Positions 33,379 to 42,955 of a DNA stretch of 64,000 nucleotides are shown piece after piece (position 1 is the stretch's first letter; every line of letters begins with the position of its first letter). A program made the position numbers and the translations under genes. A model generated the notes under the pieces. It worked only from the letters and a program-made list of their open reading frames with translations. It did not search any database and had not been told where the DNA came from. Origin of the DNA: an uncultured bacterium (GTDB lineage: Bacteria; Verrucomicrobiota; Lentisphaeria; Victivallales; UBA1829); NCBI GenBank assembly GCA_900549415.1, contig URNX01000014.1, positions 1-64,000 on the forward strand, in the 5' to 3' direction.

Positions 33379-35820
33379 TTATCCTTGATAAGACCTGCGC
33401 AAATCATGGATCTCCAGTCTGCGTTCAAGTTCCTCTTTGTTCAAATCTACGGCAAAAGTCAGCACGCGCGGACTTCCCGGAAGAAGTGTGAAGCTGTTGT
33501 CGCTGAAAACGGCAGGCAGATCCTTTAGTTCCGCAAACACGAAGAACGCGGGGAAATCCGACTCCAGCGTCAGATGCCAGAGCTCCTCTTTCCGTTCCAG
33601 CACATGCCGGATTCCGGCTTCACGCAGATTGCAGTGTTTGTATTCCGTAAAGAAGAAATCGTTGTAATGCGTGTACTCCGTTGTTCCGTCCGTCAGTTTG
33701 AGTTCGAGATAAGCGAAAACCTCTTCCGGCTTCTCCGCGATCTCTGCGATATCGAGTTTCCGCACCGTTGCGGCTTCCTGCGCTTTGAGATTCACCGGAA
33801 ATTCAAACCTCTTCAGAACCGTTCCGCTGAAATCCATGATGCGGAGAACAAGCGAACCGGAAAGCGGACGCGGCACATCGCTTGAAACGCTCACTTCCAG
33901 ATGCTTCTCCTTATCCGGAACGCACACGGCGATCACCGGAGCGAAGAAACGTTTCGCATGGTAGTGCAGCTGCTTCCAGTTTCCGTAGTAATCAATGCCC
34001 GACCATGAAGCGACCGGCCAATTGTCATTGAGCTGCCAGTAGAGAGCGCCCATGCAAACCGGTTTGCGGCTCCGCCAGAACTCGACGCCGGTCTTGATTG
34101 CCAGCGCCTGCTGAACCTGGCTCAGATAGACCGTGTTCTCAAAATCCGACGGCATCCGGAAATAGTGCGCGAACATGGTGAGAATCTTCGCATCCGCTCC
34201 GAGACGGCGCTGGTGATGTTCCATCACCGGAGAGGTCATGTTCAGGTCTTTTCCTTCCGTAAAACGCCGGATGGCGTTCATGGAGGCGAGCGCCTGGAAC
34301 CCGAATTCCGAACAGAAGCGCGGAACAATATCGTAATAAGCGGAGAACGGTTTGCAGCCGGACCAGATTTCCCAGCTGTGCGTATCGCCATGAAACAGTG
34401 AAAAATCATAATCCAGCGGTCCGCCGCAAGGCGATGACATCCAGAACTGACGCGTCGGATCGTTTTCCAGAACAGCGGTTTCAATCACATAGTTGAGACG
34501 TTCATAGTTGCCGACGTCGCGCAGGCGGTGTTCCGGAGCCCCCCAGCGCAGACCGAGTGCAACCTCATTGTCGCCGCACCAGAACGCTATGCTCGCATGG
34601 TCGCGCAGGCGCTTCACCTGATATTCCAGTTCCGCCTTGACCAGTTCCAGAAATTCGCGCGAACTTGGATATTGCGAACAGGAAAACATGCAGTCCTGCC
34701 AGATCAGAATTCCCAGTTCATCGCAGAGTTCATAGAATTCCTCGTTCTCGTAAAGACCGCCGCCCCATGCACGGAGCATGTTCATATTGGCGTCCCGAGC
34801 GGCGCCAATCAGCTTCCGGTAGTTTTCCCGCGTGTAATTCCGCGGCAGACAGTCCATCGGAATCCAGTTTGCCCCCTTGCAGAAGATATCCGTGCCGTTG
34901 ACCCGGACTTTCATGCAGACTCCGGTCTCATCAGGTTCCGTAACCAGCTCCATCGTGCGCAAACCGATCTTCTTTTCAACAGTCTCGTCGCGGGTGGAAA
35001 CTTTCAGAGTGTAAAGATTCTGTTCTCCGTATCCAACCGGATTCCAGAGTGCCGGATGCGCAACGTCAAAAGAGATGCCGACTGTATTTTTCCCCTTCTG
35101 AACGGAGATCTGCCGCTTCTGTGCTTCCCCGTTGAAGACGAATTCCACATCTGTCTCCCCCTCCTCCGCCGCAAGAAGCTCCGCCGTAACGTCTACAGTG
35201 CAGCGGTCCGTCCGGTGCGTTTGCGCAGTATAGACGTATTCAATCCGGATATTTTCGACGCCTTCCAGGTAGATGTTTCCGTAAAGTCCGCTTCCGACAA
35301 GCGTAATTCCCCAGTCCCAGCCGCCGTGACACTGCACTTTGCGGATCAGGTTCATGTGCGGGACGCTGTTCATGAACTTCAGGGTAACTAGTTCAAACGG
35401 CTGCTTGCGGCTCTCTTCCTGCGCCCGGCGGGAAGGAGATTTTATCAGAACCTCAATCCGGTTCAATCCGGGTTTCAGAAACTTTCTGACATCGGCGCGG
35501 AAGCGGGTGAACATATTTTCCGACCGTCCAGCGAATTCGCCGTTGATCCGGACTTCGCCGAACGTATCAATCGAGTCGATATTCAGGAATATGACTTTGG
35601 ATGCAAGAAATTCCGGTTTCAGTTCAAACTCTTTTGCAAAAATCCAGTCGCACTCATGAACCCACTGAACGGCATTTTCGTTCAGCCCGATACAGGGATC
35701 CGGAATCAGCCCGGAATCCAGAAGAGCGGAATAGTTGTCGCCCGGCAGTTGAACCGGAATCTCCGGAATACCCTTCCGGCCGCAGGATAAACGCCACTCG
35801 GATGCAAGGTCAAATCTCAT
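33379..35820 (-). CDS. glycoside hydrolase family 2, beta-mannosidase-like
   Basis: An 813-residue GH2 enzyme. An N-terminal jelly-roll sugar-binding domain is followed by immunoglobulin-like domains and the TIM barrel (GANWIPMDCLPR start, AWGGGLYENEEFYELCDELGILIWQDCMF). The acid/base is Glu419 in WCGDNE and the nucleophile is Glu505 in CSEFGFQ, the beta-mannosidase pattern. No signal peptide, so it acts inside the cell on oligosaccharides. I chose the ATG at 35820, preceded by AGGAG, and not an in-frame codon at 35886 that lies within the GH78 gene. The GH78 gene ends 4 bases upstream. Confidence 0.88.
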   Translation of the reverse strand: MRFDLASEWRLSCGRKGIPEIPVQLPGDNYSALLDSGLIPDPCIGLNENAVQWVHECDWIFAKEFELKPEFLASKVIFLNIDSIDTFGEVRINGEFAGRSENMFTRFRADVRKFLKPGLNRIEVLIKSPSRRAQEESRKQPFELVTLKFMNSVPHMNLIRKVQCHGGWDWGITLVGSGLYGNIYLEGVENIRIEYVYTAQTHRTDRCTVDVTAELLAAEEGETDVEFVFNGEAQKRQISVQKGKNTVGISFDVAHPALWNPVGYGEQNLYTLKVSTRDETVEKKIGLRTMELVTEPDETGVCMKVRVNGTDIFCKGANWIPMDCLPRNYTRENYRKLIGAARDANMNMLRAWGGGLYENEEFYELCDELGILIWQDCMFSCSQYPSSREFLELVKAELEYQVKRLRDHASIAFWCGDNEVALGLRWGAPEHRLRDVGNYERLNYVIETAVLENDPTRQFWMSSPCGGPLDYDFSLFHGDTHSWEIWSGCKPFSAYYDIVPRFCSEFGFQALASMNAIRRFTEGKDLNMTSPVMEHHQRRLGADAKILTMFAHYFRMPSDFENTVYLSQVQQALAIKTGVEFWRSRKPVCMGALYWQLNDNWPVASWSGIDYYGNWKQLHYHAKRFFAPVIAVCVPDKEKHLEVSVSSDVPRPLSGSLVLRIMDFSGTVLKRFEFPVNLKAQEAATVRKLDIAEIAEKPEEVFAYLELKLTDGTTEYTHYNDFFFTEYKHCNLREAGIRHVLERKEELWHLTLESDFPAFFVFAELKDLPAVFSDNSFTLLPGSPRVLTFAVDLNKEELERRLEIHDLRRSYQG

Positions 35821-35824
35821 CCGT

Positions 35825-38068
35825 TTATTCTCCTTTTGAAATGATGAATGTATATGAACCTTCCGCGACCGGATGTTTCTCCGCACCCGGAAGAATCACA
35901 TCTGCGGAACAGCCCGCGGGAATGGAAACCTCAAGTTCCACTTTGTCTCCGTTCCGTTTCCACTCGGAACGAATCTCCCCGAACGGGGATTTATGACTTG
36001 CTTTCACCCAGTCAAGCGCTTCGGGGAAGCGCGGATGAATGATGACATGACGGAATCCCGGAGCTTCCGGATCCGGCGCAATGCCGCCCCAGTACTGATA
36101 GAAGAATGCACTGAAATCTCCGAACGAAGGATGATTCAGCGACTCCGTTCCGTCCCACTGTTCCCACAACGTCGTTTCGCCGTTCGCGACCCGGCAGGCA
36201 TACCCGGGAAATTCCGGCTGACAGAGCATTTTCATTGCGTAATCCGCATAACCGTATTCCGCGAGCATCCGGAGAACATATTTTGAACCGGGCATTCCGA
36301 AATCAATCTTGAAATCATTGTTCTTGACCGTTTCCGCAAGCGCTCTCGCCGCAGATGCGCGGTTTTCTTCCTCAACAAGTCCGTAATACAGCGGACACGC
36401 CTGCGCGACCTGACAGCCGTTTGCATAGACTCCGTTCCCTTTGTGGAAACGGGCGTTGAACGCCGTACGGATCTTCTCCGCCAAACTCATGTAATACGAC
36501 ACATCATCTTCATAGCCAAGAAGATGCGAGACTTTTACGAAGAGTTCGCAATCGGCATAATATACCGCAGTGCAGAGAAGCGCGCGCGGCGCCATCTCCG
36601 GCGAATCCTTCTGCCGCCAGGGGTGTACATGTTCGCGCTTCGGATGGCACCAGTCGCCAAGTCCGAAATCAAGAATGTATCCTTCCGCTCGGCTCGCACA
36701 GTACGCCAGATAACGCTTTGCTGTCTCATAATTTTCTTTCAGCGGCGTCAGATTCCCCGTGTAGAAATAAATATACCACGGGACAAACAGGCATGCGCTC
36801 TCCCATAAGGGGCCGCTCTCCCAGGTGAAGTTGTCCACCGGAAGAGGCGGAATCACTCCGTGTATGCAGCCGTTCGGTCTCTGGTCATCCTGAAAACAGC
36901 GGAGCCACTGAGCGTAATTTTCCGCCGCGCTGTAGTTGTAAAGTCCCGCTTCGCCGATCCAGAAAGCGTCTCCGCTCCATCCGCACTTTTCCCGATGCGG
37001 ACAGTCCGTCGGAATCCCGACGAAGTTGCTGATGAACGACCGGCGGAAACAGTGCTGCAGCCGGTTCAGCACCGGTTCGGAACACTCAAAGGAACCGGCG
37101 GATTCAAACGCCGAGTGAACAACGCATCCTTCCACATGCTTCAGCGTCACTGTTTCCGGCATGCTGATCTTAACGTACTGGAAGCCGTGATAGTTGAAAC
37201 GCGGCGCCCAGACTTCATCGCCGTTTCCGCGCAGAATGTAATGATCTGTCTGAAATTCCCCTTTGGTGAAAATCGCGATTCGTTCCTGATCAACATCTCC
37301 GTTCTCCGCCAGACGCTCTCCGTAATGCAGAACGACTTCCGCTCCGCGGGCTCCGCTGACGGTAATTTTCACCCAGCCGGCAAAGTTCTGACCGAAATCA
37401 CAGACAGTGTCTCCTGTACCTTTCAGAGTCCATGATTTTTTCACCGGAAGAATCTGCATGACCTTGCATGGCGGCATGGTCTGCTCTTCCAGCTCACCTC
37501 CGGGTCCGGCGACAATGCCGCAGTTCAGCCAGCCGCAGTCGTCGTATTCCGGCGTGAGCCAGCCGTCCAGTTCCAAACGTGCGTCGTAAGTCTCTCCGTT
37601 GCGGACTCCGCCGGAAACCAGCGGGCCCGATGACGTGACCTTCCACGAAGAATCTGTCCAGAGATACGGTTTTCCGTCCAGCTCCAGCTGGAGCAGCATC
37701 CGCGGATAATTCGGGAACATGAATTGCGGAGCGTTGTACCATCCGTTGCCGAGAACCGCACCGATAACGTTTTTCCCCGGATGCAGCAGCTTCGTTACAT
37801 CATAGACAACGTATCTGAGACGCTTGGTGTAATTTGTCACCGCCGGATCCAGCACGTGGTCGCCGACTTTTTTCCCGTTGAGATACAATTCATAGAACCC
37901 GACTCCGCAGATGAGGATGCGGGCGTTTCCGGATTTTTCCGGAAGCGTGAACACCCGGCGGAAATACGGAGCCGCGCGCAACTCGCACTCCTGGATCAGG
38001 AGATGCGCATTCGGCAGGCTGACCCACTGAGCCCGCCAGTCCGGATTTTCTTTTCCGTATGCAGTCAT
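35825..38068 (-). CDS. alpha-L-rhamnosidase, glycoside hydrolase family 78
   Basis: A 747-residue enzyme that removes terminal alpha-L-rhamnose from plant glycans or glycosides. It has the N-terminal beta-domain (FRRVFTL, YELYLNGKKVGDHVLDPAVTNY), then an (alpha/alpha)6 barrel with the signature DCPHREKCGWSGDAF, where the acidic residues for catalysis are expected, and a C-terminal beta domain. No signal peptide is seen, so it is likely cytoplasmic. The neighbours suggest that rhamnose-containing oligosaccharides are imported and cut inside. Confidence 0.9.
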   Translation of the reverse strand: MTAYGKENPDWRAQWVSLPNAHLLIQECELRAAPYFRRVFTLPEKSGNARILICGVGFYELYLNGKKVGDHVLDPAVTNYTKRLRYVVYDVTKLLHPGKNVIGAVLGNGWYNAPQFMFPNYPRMLLQLELDGKPYLWTDSSWKVTSSGPLVSGGVRNGETYDARLELDGWLTPEYDDCGWLNCGIVAGPGGELEEQTMPPCKVMQILPVKKSWTLKGTGDTVCDFGQNFAGWVKITVSGARGAEVVLHYGERLAENGDVDQERIAIFTKGEFQTDHYILRGNGDEVWAPRFNYHGFQYVKISMPETVTLKHVEGCVVHSAFESAGSFECSEPVLNRLQHCFRRSFISNFVGIPTDCPHREKCGWSGDAFWIGEAGLYNYSAAENYAQWLRCFQDDQRPNGCIHGVIPPLPVDNFTWESGPLWESACLFVPWYIYFYTGNLTPLKENYETAKRYLAYCASRAEGYILDFGLGDWCHPKREHVHPWRQKDSPEMAPRALLCTAVYYADCELFVKVSHLLGYEDDVSYYMSLAEKIRTAFNARFHKGNGVYANGCQVAQACPLYYGLVEEENRASAARALAETVKNNDFKIDFGMPGSKYVLRMLAEYGYADYAMKMLCQPEFPGYACRVANGETTLWEQWDGTESLNHPSFGDFSAFFYQYWGGIAPDPEAPGFRHVIIHPRFPEALDWVKASHKSPFGEIRSEWKRNGDKVELEVSIPAGCSADVILPGAEKHPVAEGSYTFIISKGE

Positions 38069-38082
38069 TTCAAAACACCCTT

Positions 38083-39018
38083 TTATTTCACTTCAAGAAT
38101 CCGGTAATCCACATTGTCAAGCCAGATCTTGCCGCTTTCCTTCTCCGGAGTGAAGAACTGAAGTTTCAGAAGATGACATTTCAGGTCCGGAACCGCATCG
38201 TAGTTCTCGCCCGGCACGAATGTGAGCGTATATTCTTTCCACTCCTCATCAAGCGTAAAAGGTTTCGTCAGGAAAAGATGCTTGCCTTTATGAACGACGC
38301 CGATCCGCGGGATCGTGTTCATGATGACTGTGAGTTTATGCTTTCCGGTGCTCTTTGCCCAGAATTTCAGCTGCATCTTTTTCCCGGGAATCATCGGCAG
38401 ATAATGGGTTGCAAGTTTATTTTCAACGCCCGGATTCCCGAACGCCAGTTCCAGACTCTTTTCTCCCGCGAAGAAATCCGGCGACGGGACAATTTCCCCG
38501 ATAACCGGCTTGCTGTTGTTCGAGTTCGTTTTCAGAAAGTCCGCTCCGGTTCCGTTTTCAAACTCGCCGTCGGGGAAAAGATTGCCGGCAAGCTCCTCTT
38601 CCGTAAGTTTTGCAACCTTGAAATCCTTTACTTCGACACGGGTTGCGCCCTCCGTCTGATCCAGATAAAGACGTCCGATAATCGGCGCATCATTCTGCGC
38701 GTAAAGATAAGTTGTCGCGAAACGGATTCCGGGCTTCACCGGAAAAAAGAGATAGCTTGCGGTTCCCTTCTGTGTCGTCAGGATTGCAATGCGGCAGGCG
38801 GAATCCGTGTTCACCTGAAACGAAAAGCGGTAAAACGCCCCCGCTTGCGGACGGATCGCAAAAACGAGAGCGTGTTTTTCCGGCTTGTTTCCCTGAATCT
38901 CGTATGCCGCCGCCCCTTTTTTCCGCCACGGCTCCTGAATGTTTTCCACTTTGAAATCCGATGCGGCAAGCGTTGCCGTAACCAGTGTGCCCAGCAGGGC
39001 GAATGCGAATCTGTTCAT
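38083..39018 (-). CDS. secreted carbohydrate-binding-like protein
   Basis: A 311-residue protein with a signal peptide (residues 1-19, ending at A-A-S). The body looks like two beta-sandwich modules of about 140 residues each, the second starting at NLFPDGEFENGTG, a typical start of CBM4/9- or CBM22-like domains, and ending in SGKIWLDNVDYRI, the usual last strand. No catalytic residues are evident. It probably binds glycans outside the cytoplasmic membrane. It lies between the secreted hydrolase and GH78 genes. Confidence 0.75.
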   Translation of the reverse strand: MNRFAFALLGTLVTATLAASDFKVENIQEPWRKKGAAAYEIQGNKPEKHALVFAIRPQAGAFYRFSFQVNTDSACRIAILTTQKGTASYLFFPVKPGIRFATTYLYAQNDAPIIGRLYLDQTEGATRVEVKDFKVAKLTEEELAGNLFPDGEFENGTGADFLKTNSNNSKPVIGEIVPSPDFFAGEKSLELAFGNPGVENKLATHYLPMIPGKKMQLKFWAKSTGKHKLTVIMNTIPRIGVVHKGKHLFLTKPFTLDEEWKEYTLTFVPGENYDAVPDLKCHLLKLQFFTPEKESGKIWLDNVDYRILEVK

Positions 39019-39042
39019 TTTTTATCCTTTCAACAGTTGTTT

Positions 39043-42042
39043 TTATTTTGACTCTGAAGAAACGCAGCCAAACGCCAGACGGTTCTGGAAAAAATCATTG
39101 CTTCCCGGAGTTCCCCATTCGAGCGACTGCATTTTCTGTTTTCCATGCGCGGCGTTGTTTGCTTTCCACGCGAAGCCGAGCCATTTTCCGTATTTCAGCG
39201 GGAACTCCAGACGGATCCTGTATCCGCCGTTTTCAAGCTTGACTTTCAGCTTGCACTCTTTTTCCTGAAGTCCGATCCCCTCCCCGTTCAGAAGCGTCAG
39301 CGGCTTCGTATCGTACGGGTTGATGAAAAAGCGGAAAACCTCCGGCGTGTAAACACCCGCGTGAGGAAGCGGCATCTGTTCCGGTGCGCGGTCGAAGAAG
39401 AACTCGAGTCCGTCACACTGCCACGCCTCGCGTCCGGCGTTCGGTCCCGACGGGACCGCATCCTTTACGCGAAACTCACAGACGACGTTCCCTCCGGCAA
39501 GCGTCACACTCCCTTCCGAGGAGAATGTTTTATCCAGTGTGGAAAGAATCATTTTCCCTCCGTTCGCAACCGTTGCCGTTTCGATGAAACGGCAGGGAGA
39601 CTGACCGATCCGGTCTCCGAATTTGAAGAAATGGAAGAGCGGTTTTCCGGCAACGCCCGGCGTTACGGCAAGGGATTCATTCCGGAATTCCTGCGGTGCA
39701 AGCTGAAGCTGCAGCGGACTTTTTGCGCGGAGCAGTCCGCCTTTCAGTCCGGTCAGAACATTTTCCCTGTTCTGCGAAATGTTCCCGATCCGGAAGAACA
39801 GCCGATCGCCGATCTTTCTTGCGACCGGAGAGAACACCGGCTGTTCGAAGCGGATCTCCGGCTGTTCCAGTCTTTTCCGGAACTCCTCCGCCGTAAGTGA
39901 ACCGGGCAGACAGTAAACCGGATTCGCCGTCACCGGAACAAAGCCCGAGGCAACCGGATTGCCGAGAACGTCATGAAGCTCCATTCCGGAAAGATTGATT
40001 GTCATTTTCCCGGTCGGCCGGTACTGCCACATCGCCGCGAGCGGCTTTCCGTTGCGTTCAAAACGGTAGATGACAAGTCCGTTGGAGCTTTTGTATTTCT
40101 TCACCGGCTTTGCCCCCTCGAAATGACGGGAAAGCGCATTCAGTGCAACGAAAATACTGTTCGGCGTCCAGGAATCGATTCCGTGCGGATTGTGGCTCGA
40201 ACTCAACATTTGAGTCCAGAGCTGATTCTCATAAAGATCCATCGACTGCCGCACACCTTCCCCGAGGTCGGTCAGAATGCGCTGCGCCAGATGATGCGGA
40301 TGCGCATTCGACTGCGCCGAAAATGAACGCTCCTGATCGTCGCGGTCATAAAGAAAGAAAAGTTCCGTGTTGAAAAGCGGTTTTCCCTTCACAATTTTCC
40401 GGATTTCCGCAATCTGTTCATCCGCCGGAGTCACCGAGGAGAGTGTCCGCGCATTGTACGGATGAAAGCTGACCGCGTCGAGATTTTCCAGCGCTCCGGC
40501 TTTCACGCATCCTCTCAGGTATCCCTGCACAATGCCGCCCATATCCCCGGTGACGCAGATTCCGAGCATCATGGCTTCCGGATTCTCCTCCTTCATCGCG
40601 CGGTACGCCGCCGCAAGATACCTGGAATAAAGTTCCGGACTCATGAAAAGATTCGGTTCGTTCATGAATTCATAAAGCCGGATGCGTTTTCCCGCATGTC
40701 TGACAAACGCACGGACATAACGCTCAAAAAGTTCCTCGGGAGGTGTGCGGACAATAAACTTCGGGTGCGTTCCGGCGGGATTCTTTTCAACCAGCGTTGT
40801 TTTCTCCGCAAGCCACTGCGGGTACGGCGTGTTGTTCTGTCCTTTGATCTCCATCATCTGCCCGAAACACGGCATGAGAGAAACGTTGTGCTTCTCCGCA
40901 ACTCCGGTCCAGTAATCCATCTCGCTGAAATCAAATTTTCCCTCCTGCGGCTCCACCAGACGCCAGTCCGTGACCGGATACGCCATTGTCCGCACGAGGC
41001 GACAGCCCATCAGTTCAAGCAGACGGTATTTTTCCTCCGGAGAATCCCCGACTCCAAGACGGCAGACATTTCCGTTGTAGAAGGAAATCTCGCCAGCATT
41101 CACAATCGCCGTGCAGAAATCGTTCATCGGGTCGAGTTTCTCCCCCGGAACATATTTTCCGACGGCGCAGACAAGCGCATCAAGGTGTTCGGCGGCAATC
41201 GCGCTCCTGCGCGGAACAATGCGGAAAGCGCCGTAGCGGGAAAGCGTAAACCGGAGCGTTGTTTTCAGCACCTCTCCCGGTGCAAGATCATACGGCAAAG
41301 TTCCGCTCTGCACAACCTCCCCGGTCTGGTCGCCGGTCATATCGAACACGGCATTCCCGGAAAGCCGCTTTTCCGAATTGTTGCGGAGATACGCCGTAAC
41401 GGCTGCGGACTTCTTTTCTCCGCGCCCGAAAACCAATACTTTTTCTTCCGGAACGAGCGCAATGCTCAACGCGGGCGACGCCGCGGCGTCCCCGGGTTTT
41501 TCCACCCGGATATTGTCGATCCAGAGACTCCCGGTTGTCGCCCCGGGCGCCCCCTGGCAGACCTGAAGCTGCCATTCGCCAATAACTTTTTGCGTATCGA
41601 ATTCAAAACTGAACTCCTGCCACTCTGTCGTAACCGGGAAGACTTTGGAGCGCATATTCCATACGCCGTCCGCATCAATGCAGACCGCCCGCAGGATCAC
41701 CTTCTTCACGCCTTCGCTTCCGCGCATGGCGCAGCCGATTGTGACCTTGGCATTGGCGGGAAGATGTATTCTCTTTGTCCGCAGCTGGAAAAATTCGCCG
41801 AACGGGTTGTCAATGCGCAGAGAATATTTTCCCTGAAACGGATTTTCCGGATCGGCGGCCGGCTGGGAGAACCGCATCTCCGGATTCGTTTTCGGATTCA
41901 GCAGCCGCCAGAGCGCGAACCCGGCGGTTCCCATTTCCGCGCCGGAATTGAAAAACAGATTCCCGGCGGAAAGCAGACTTGCCTGCAGGAGACCCGCAAG
42001 ACACAAAAAGCGTTTTCCGGAACAAGTATTCAGAATAGACAT
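39043..42042 (-). CDS. large secreted clan GH-A glycoside hydrolase with CBM-like modules
   Basis: A 999-residue protein with a signal peptide (hydrophobic residues about 12-26). An N-terminal CBM-like module (NLFFNSGAEMG ... GSLWIDNIRVEKP) covers about residues 27-185. A TIM barrel at about 300-650 has Glu462 in FMNEPN as acid/base and Glu560 in FNTELFF as nucleophile, which is the GH-A layout (GH5/GH39/GH42-like). The C-terminal 180 residues resemble a CBM9-like sandwich (DGLEFFFDRAP). The exact GH family and substrate are not clear; family GH39- or GH5-like proteins are likely. GGAGGAG precedes the ATG. Confidence 0.82.
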   Translation of the reverse strand: MSILNTCSGKRFLCLAGLLQASLLSAGNLFFNSGAEMGTAGFALWRLLNPKTNPEMRFSQPAADPENPFQGKYSLRIDNPFGEFFQLRTKRIHLPANAKVTIGCAMRGSEGVKKVILRAVCIDADGVWNMRSKVFPVTTEWQEFSFEFDTQKVIGEWQLQVCQGAPGATTGSLWIDNIRVEKPGDAAASPALSIALVPEEKVLVFGRGEKKSAAVTAYLRNNSEKRLSGNAVFDMTGDQTGEVVQSGTLPYDLAPGEVLKTTLRFTLSRYGAFRIVPRRSAIAAEHLDALVCAVGKYVPGEKLDPMNDFCTAIVNAGEISFYNGNVCRLGVGDSPEEKYRLLELMGCRLVRTMAYPVTDWRLVEPQEGKFDFSEMDYWTGVAEKHNVSLMPCFGQMMEIKGQNNTPYPQWLAEKTTLVEKNPAGTHPKFIVRTPPEELFERYVRAFVRHAGKRIRLYEFMNEPNLFMSPELYSRYLAAAYRAMKEENPEAMMLGICVTGDMGGIVQGYLRGCVKAGALENLDAVSFHPYNARTLSSVTPADEQIAEIRKIVKGKPLFNTELFFLYDRDDQERSFSAQSNAHPHHLAQRILTDLGEGVRQSMDLYENQLWTQMLSSSHNPHGIDSWTPNSIFVALNALSRHFEGAKPVKKYKSSNGLVIYRFERNGKPLAAMWQYRPTGKMTINLSGMELHDVLGNPVASGFVPVTANPVYCLPGSLTAEEFRKRLEQPEIRFEQPVFSPVARKIGDRLFFRIGNISQNRENVLTGLKGGLLRAKSPLQLQLAPQEFRNESLAVTPGVAGKPLFHFFKFGDRIGQSPCRFIETATVANGGKMILSTLDKTFSSEGSVTLAGGNVVCEFRVKDAVPSGPNAGREAWQCDGLEFFFDRAPEQMPLPHAGVYTPEVFRFFINPYDTKPLTLLNGEGIGLQEKECKLKVKLENGGYRIRLEFPLKYGKWLGFAWKANNAAHGKQKMQSLEWGTPGSNDFFQNRLAFGCVSSESK

Positions 42043-42057
42043 GTGGACTCCTCCGTG

Positions 42058-42876
42058 TTATTGGGTAATCACGGTTCCGTTGGAATCGCAAACATCCAGT
42101 TTCTGCGAACCGTAAACAAAATTGTGTTCCGTCTGAAGCCGGCTCAGCTTCGCCGCTCTTGCGCTGCCGTCAAGCATGGCGCAGTTCGCGCGTCCGCCAT
42201 GCATAAGAGCGGAGTAGAATTTGTTCAAAGAGAAGTAGAAACCTGCGCACTTTTGCGCATAATTCATGTTCAGAGTATCCATGTACAGCACAGTGGAACT
42301 CGGTCTGTTCTTCGGAACTCCGGCCCGTTCGATCTTGCCGAGCGAATTGATCATCCACGCCTTTTTCGTTCCCTGAACTCCTCCGACCTCAGGATTCGGC
42401 GCATCATAAGCACCGAAAAGATTAAAGTTGATTCCGAAACTCTGCGCTTCCACTCTCTGGGACGGCGACCACGGCATTTCCGGACAGTGCATCGAATTGA
42501 ATTTTGCTACCTTCGCCGTTTCGCCAATAACACCGCTGACTTCCGCATACGTTTTCCCCGTGGAGTGCGCGTACAGAATCCCCGCCCAGAATTCATCTTC
42601 CGGGTTCGGCCCTTTCGAGGGAACAATATAATCGTTGAAATCATTCGCATACAGCGTCGTCATCGTCCCGCACGTCTTCAGATTGTTGAGACATGTGATG
42701 CTTCTCGCTTTCGCTCTCGCCTGATTCAAAGCCGGCAGAAGCAGCCCGGCAAGGATGGCGATGATGGCAATTACCACAAGGAGCTCTATGAGGGTAAATC
42801 TACGGAATCCGCCCGCAAAACGGACTCTGCGGTGTTTCCGGAACTGAACAGAAAAAACGGGGGTTTTCGTTTTCAT
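42058..42876 (-). CDS. prepilin-type N-terminal domain protein (type II pseudopilin-like)
   Basis: A 272-residue protein. A basic leader (about 28 residues) is followed by FTLIELLVVIAIIAILAGLLLPALNQARAKA, the hydrophobic helix of type IV pilins and type II pseudopilins. The position before the Phe is Arg and not the Gly needed by a canonical prepilin peptidase. The rest is a C-terminal globular domain with a GxxCPE-like pattern and HGGRANCAMLDGSA, common to these proteins in Lentisphaerae and Planctomycetes. Function unknown; it is encoded between two glycan enzymes. Confidence 0.85.
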   Translation of the reverse strand: MKTKTPVFSVQFRKHRRVRFAGGFRRFTLIELLVVIAIIAILAGLLLPALNQARAKARSITCLNNLKTCGTMTTLYANDFNDYIVPSKGPNPEDEFWAGILYAHSTGKTYAEVSGVIGETAKVAKFNSMHCPEMPWSPSQRVEAQSFGINFNLFGAYDAPNPEVGGVQGTKKAWMINSLGKIERAGVPKNRPSSTVLYMDTLNMNYAQKCAGFYFSLNKFYSALMHGGRANCAMLDGSARAAKLSRLQTEHNFVYGSQKLDVCDSNGTVITQ

Positions 42877-42913
42877 AAGTAATTTCTTTTTCCTTTGTTT
42901 TTTGTTATTTCAG

Positions 42914-42941
42914 GCGGCGGCCTGCTCGAACAGACCGCCGC
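42914..42941 (-). other. intercistronic hairpin upstream of the prepilin-type gene
   Basis: 11-bp arms 42914-42924 and 42931-42941 (one G-T wobble) close a 6-base loop. On the minus strand no T tract follows, so it is not a usual terminator. It could stabilise the end of the GH99-like message or lower the flow of transcription into the genes downstream. Confidence 0.55.
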
Positions 42942-42955
42942 GTTTTCATTGGAAC

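Noticed and set aside
40462..42882. Open frame of 806 codons on the plus strand
   Set aside because: It runs opposite the secreted GH-A gene and the prepilin-type gene, which both have clear domains and ribosome binding sites. Rich in Arg/His/Phe with no fold pattern.
42914..42941. Rho-independent terminator for the GH99-like gene
   Set aside because: The hairpin is strong, but on the minus strand no T run follows; only the opposite strand has TTTT, where no gene ends.
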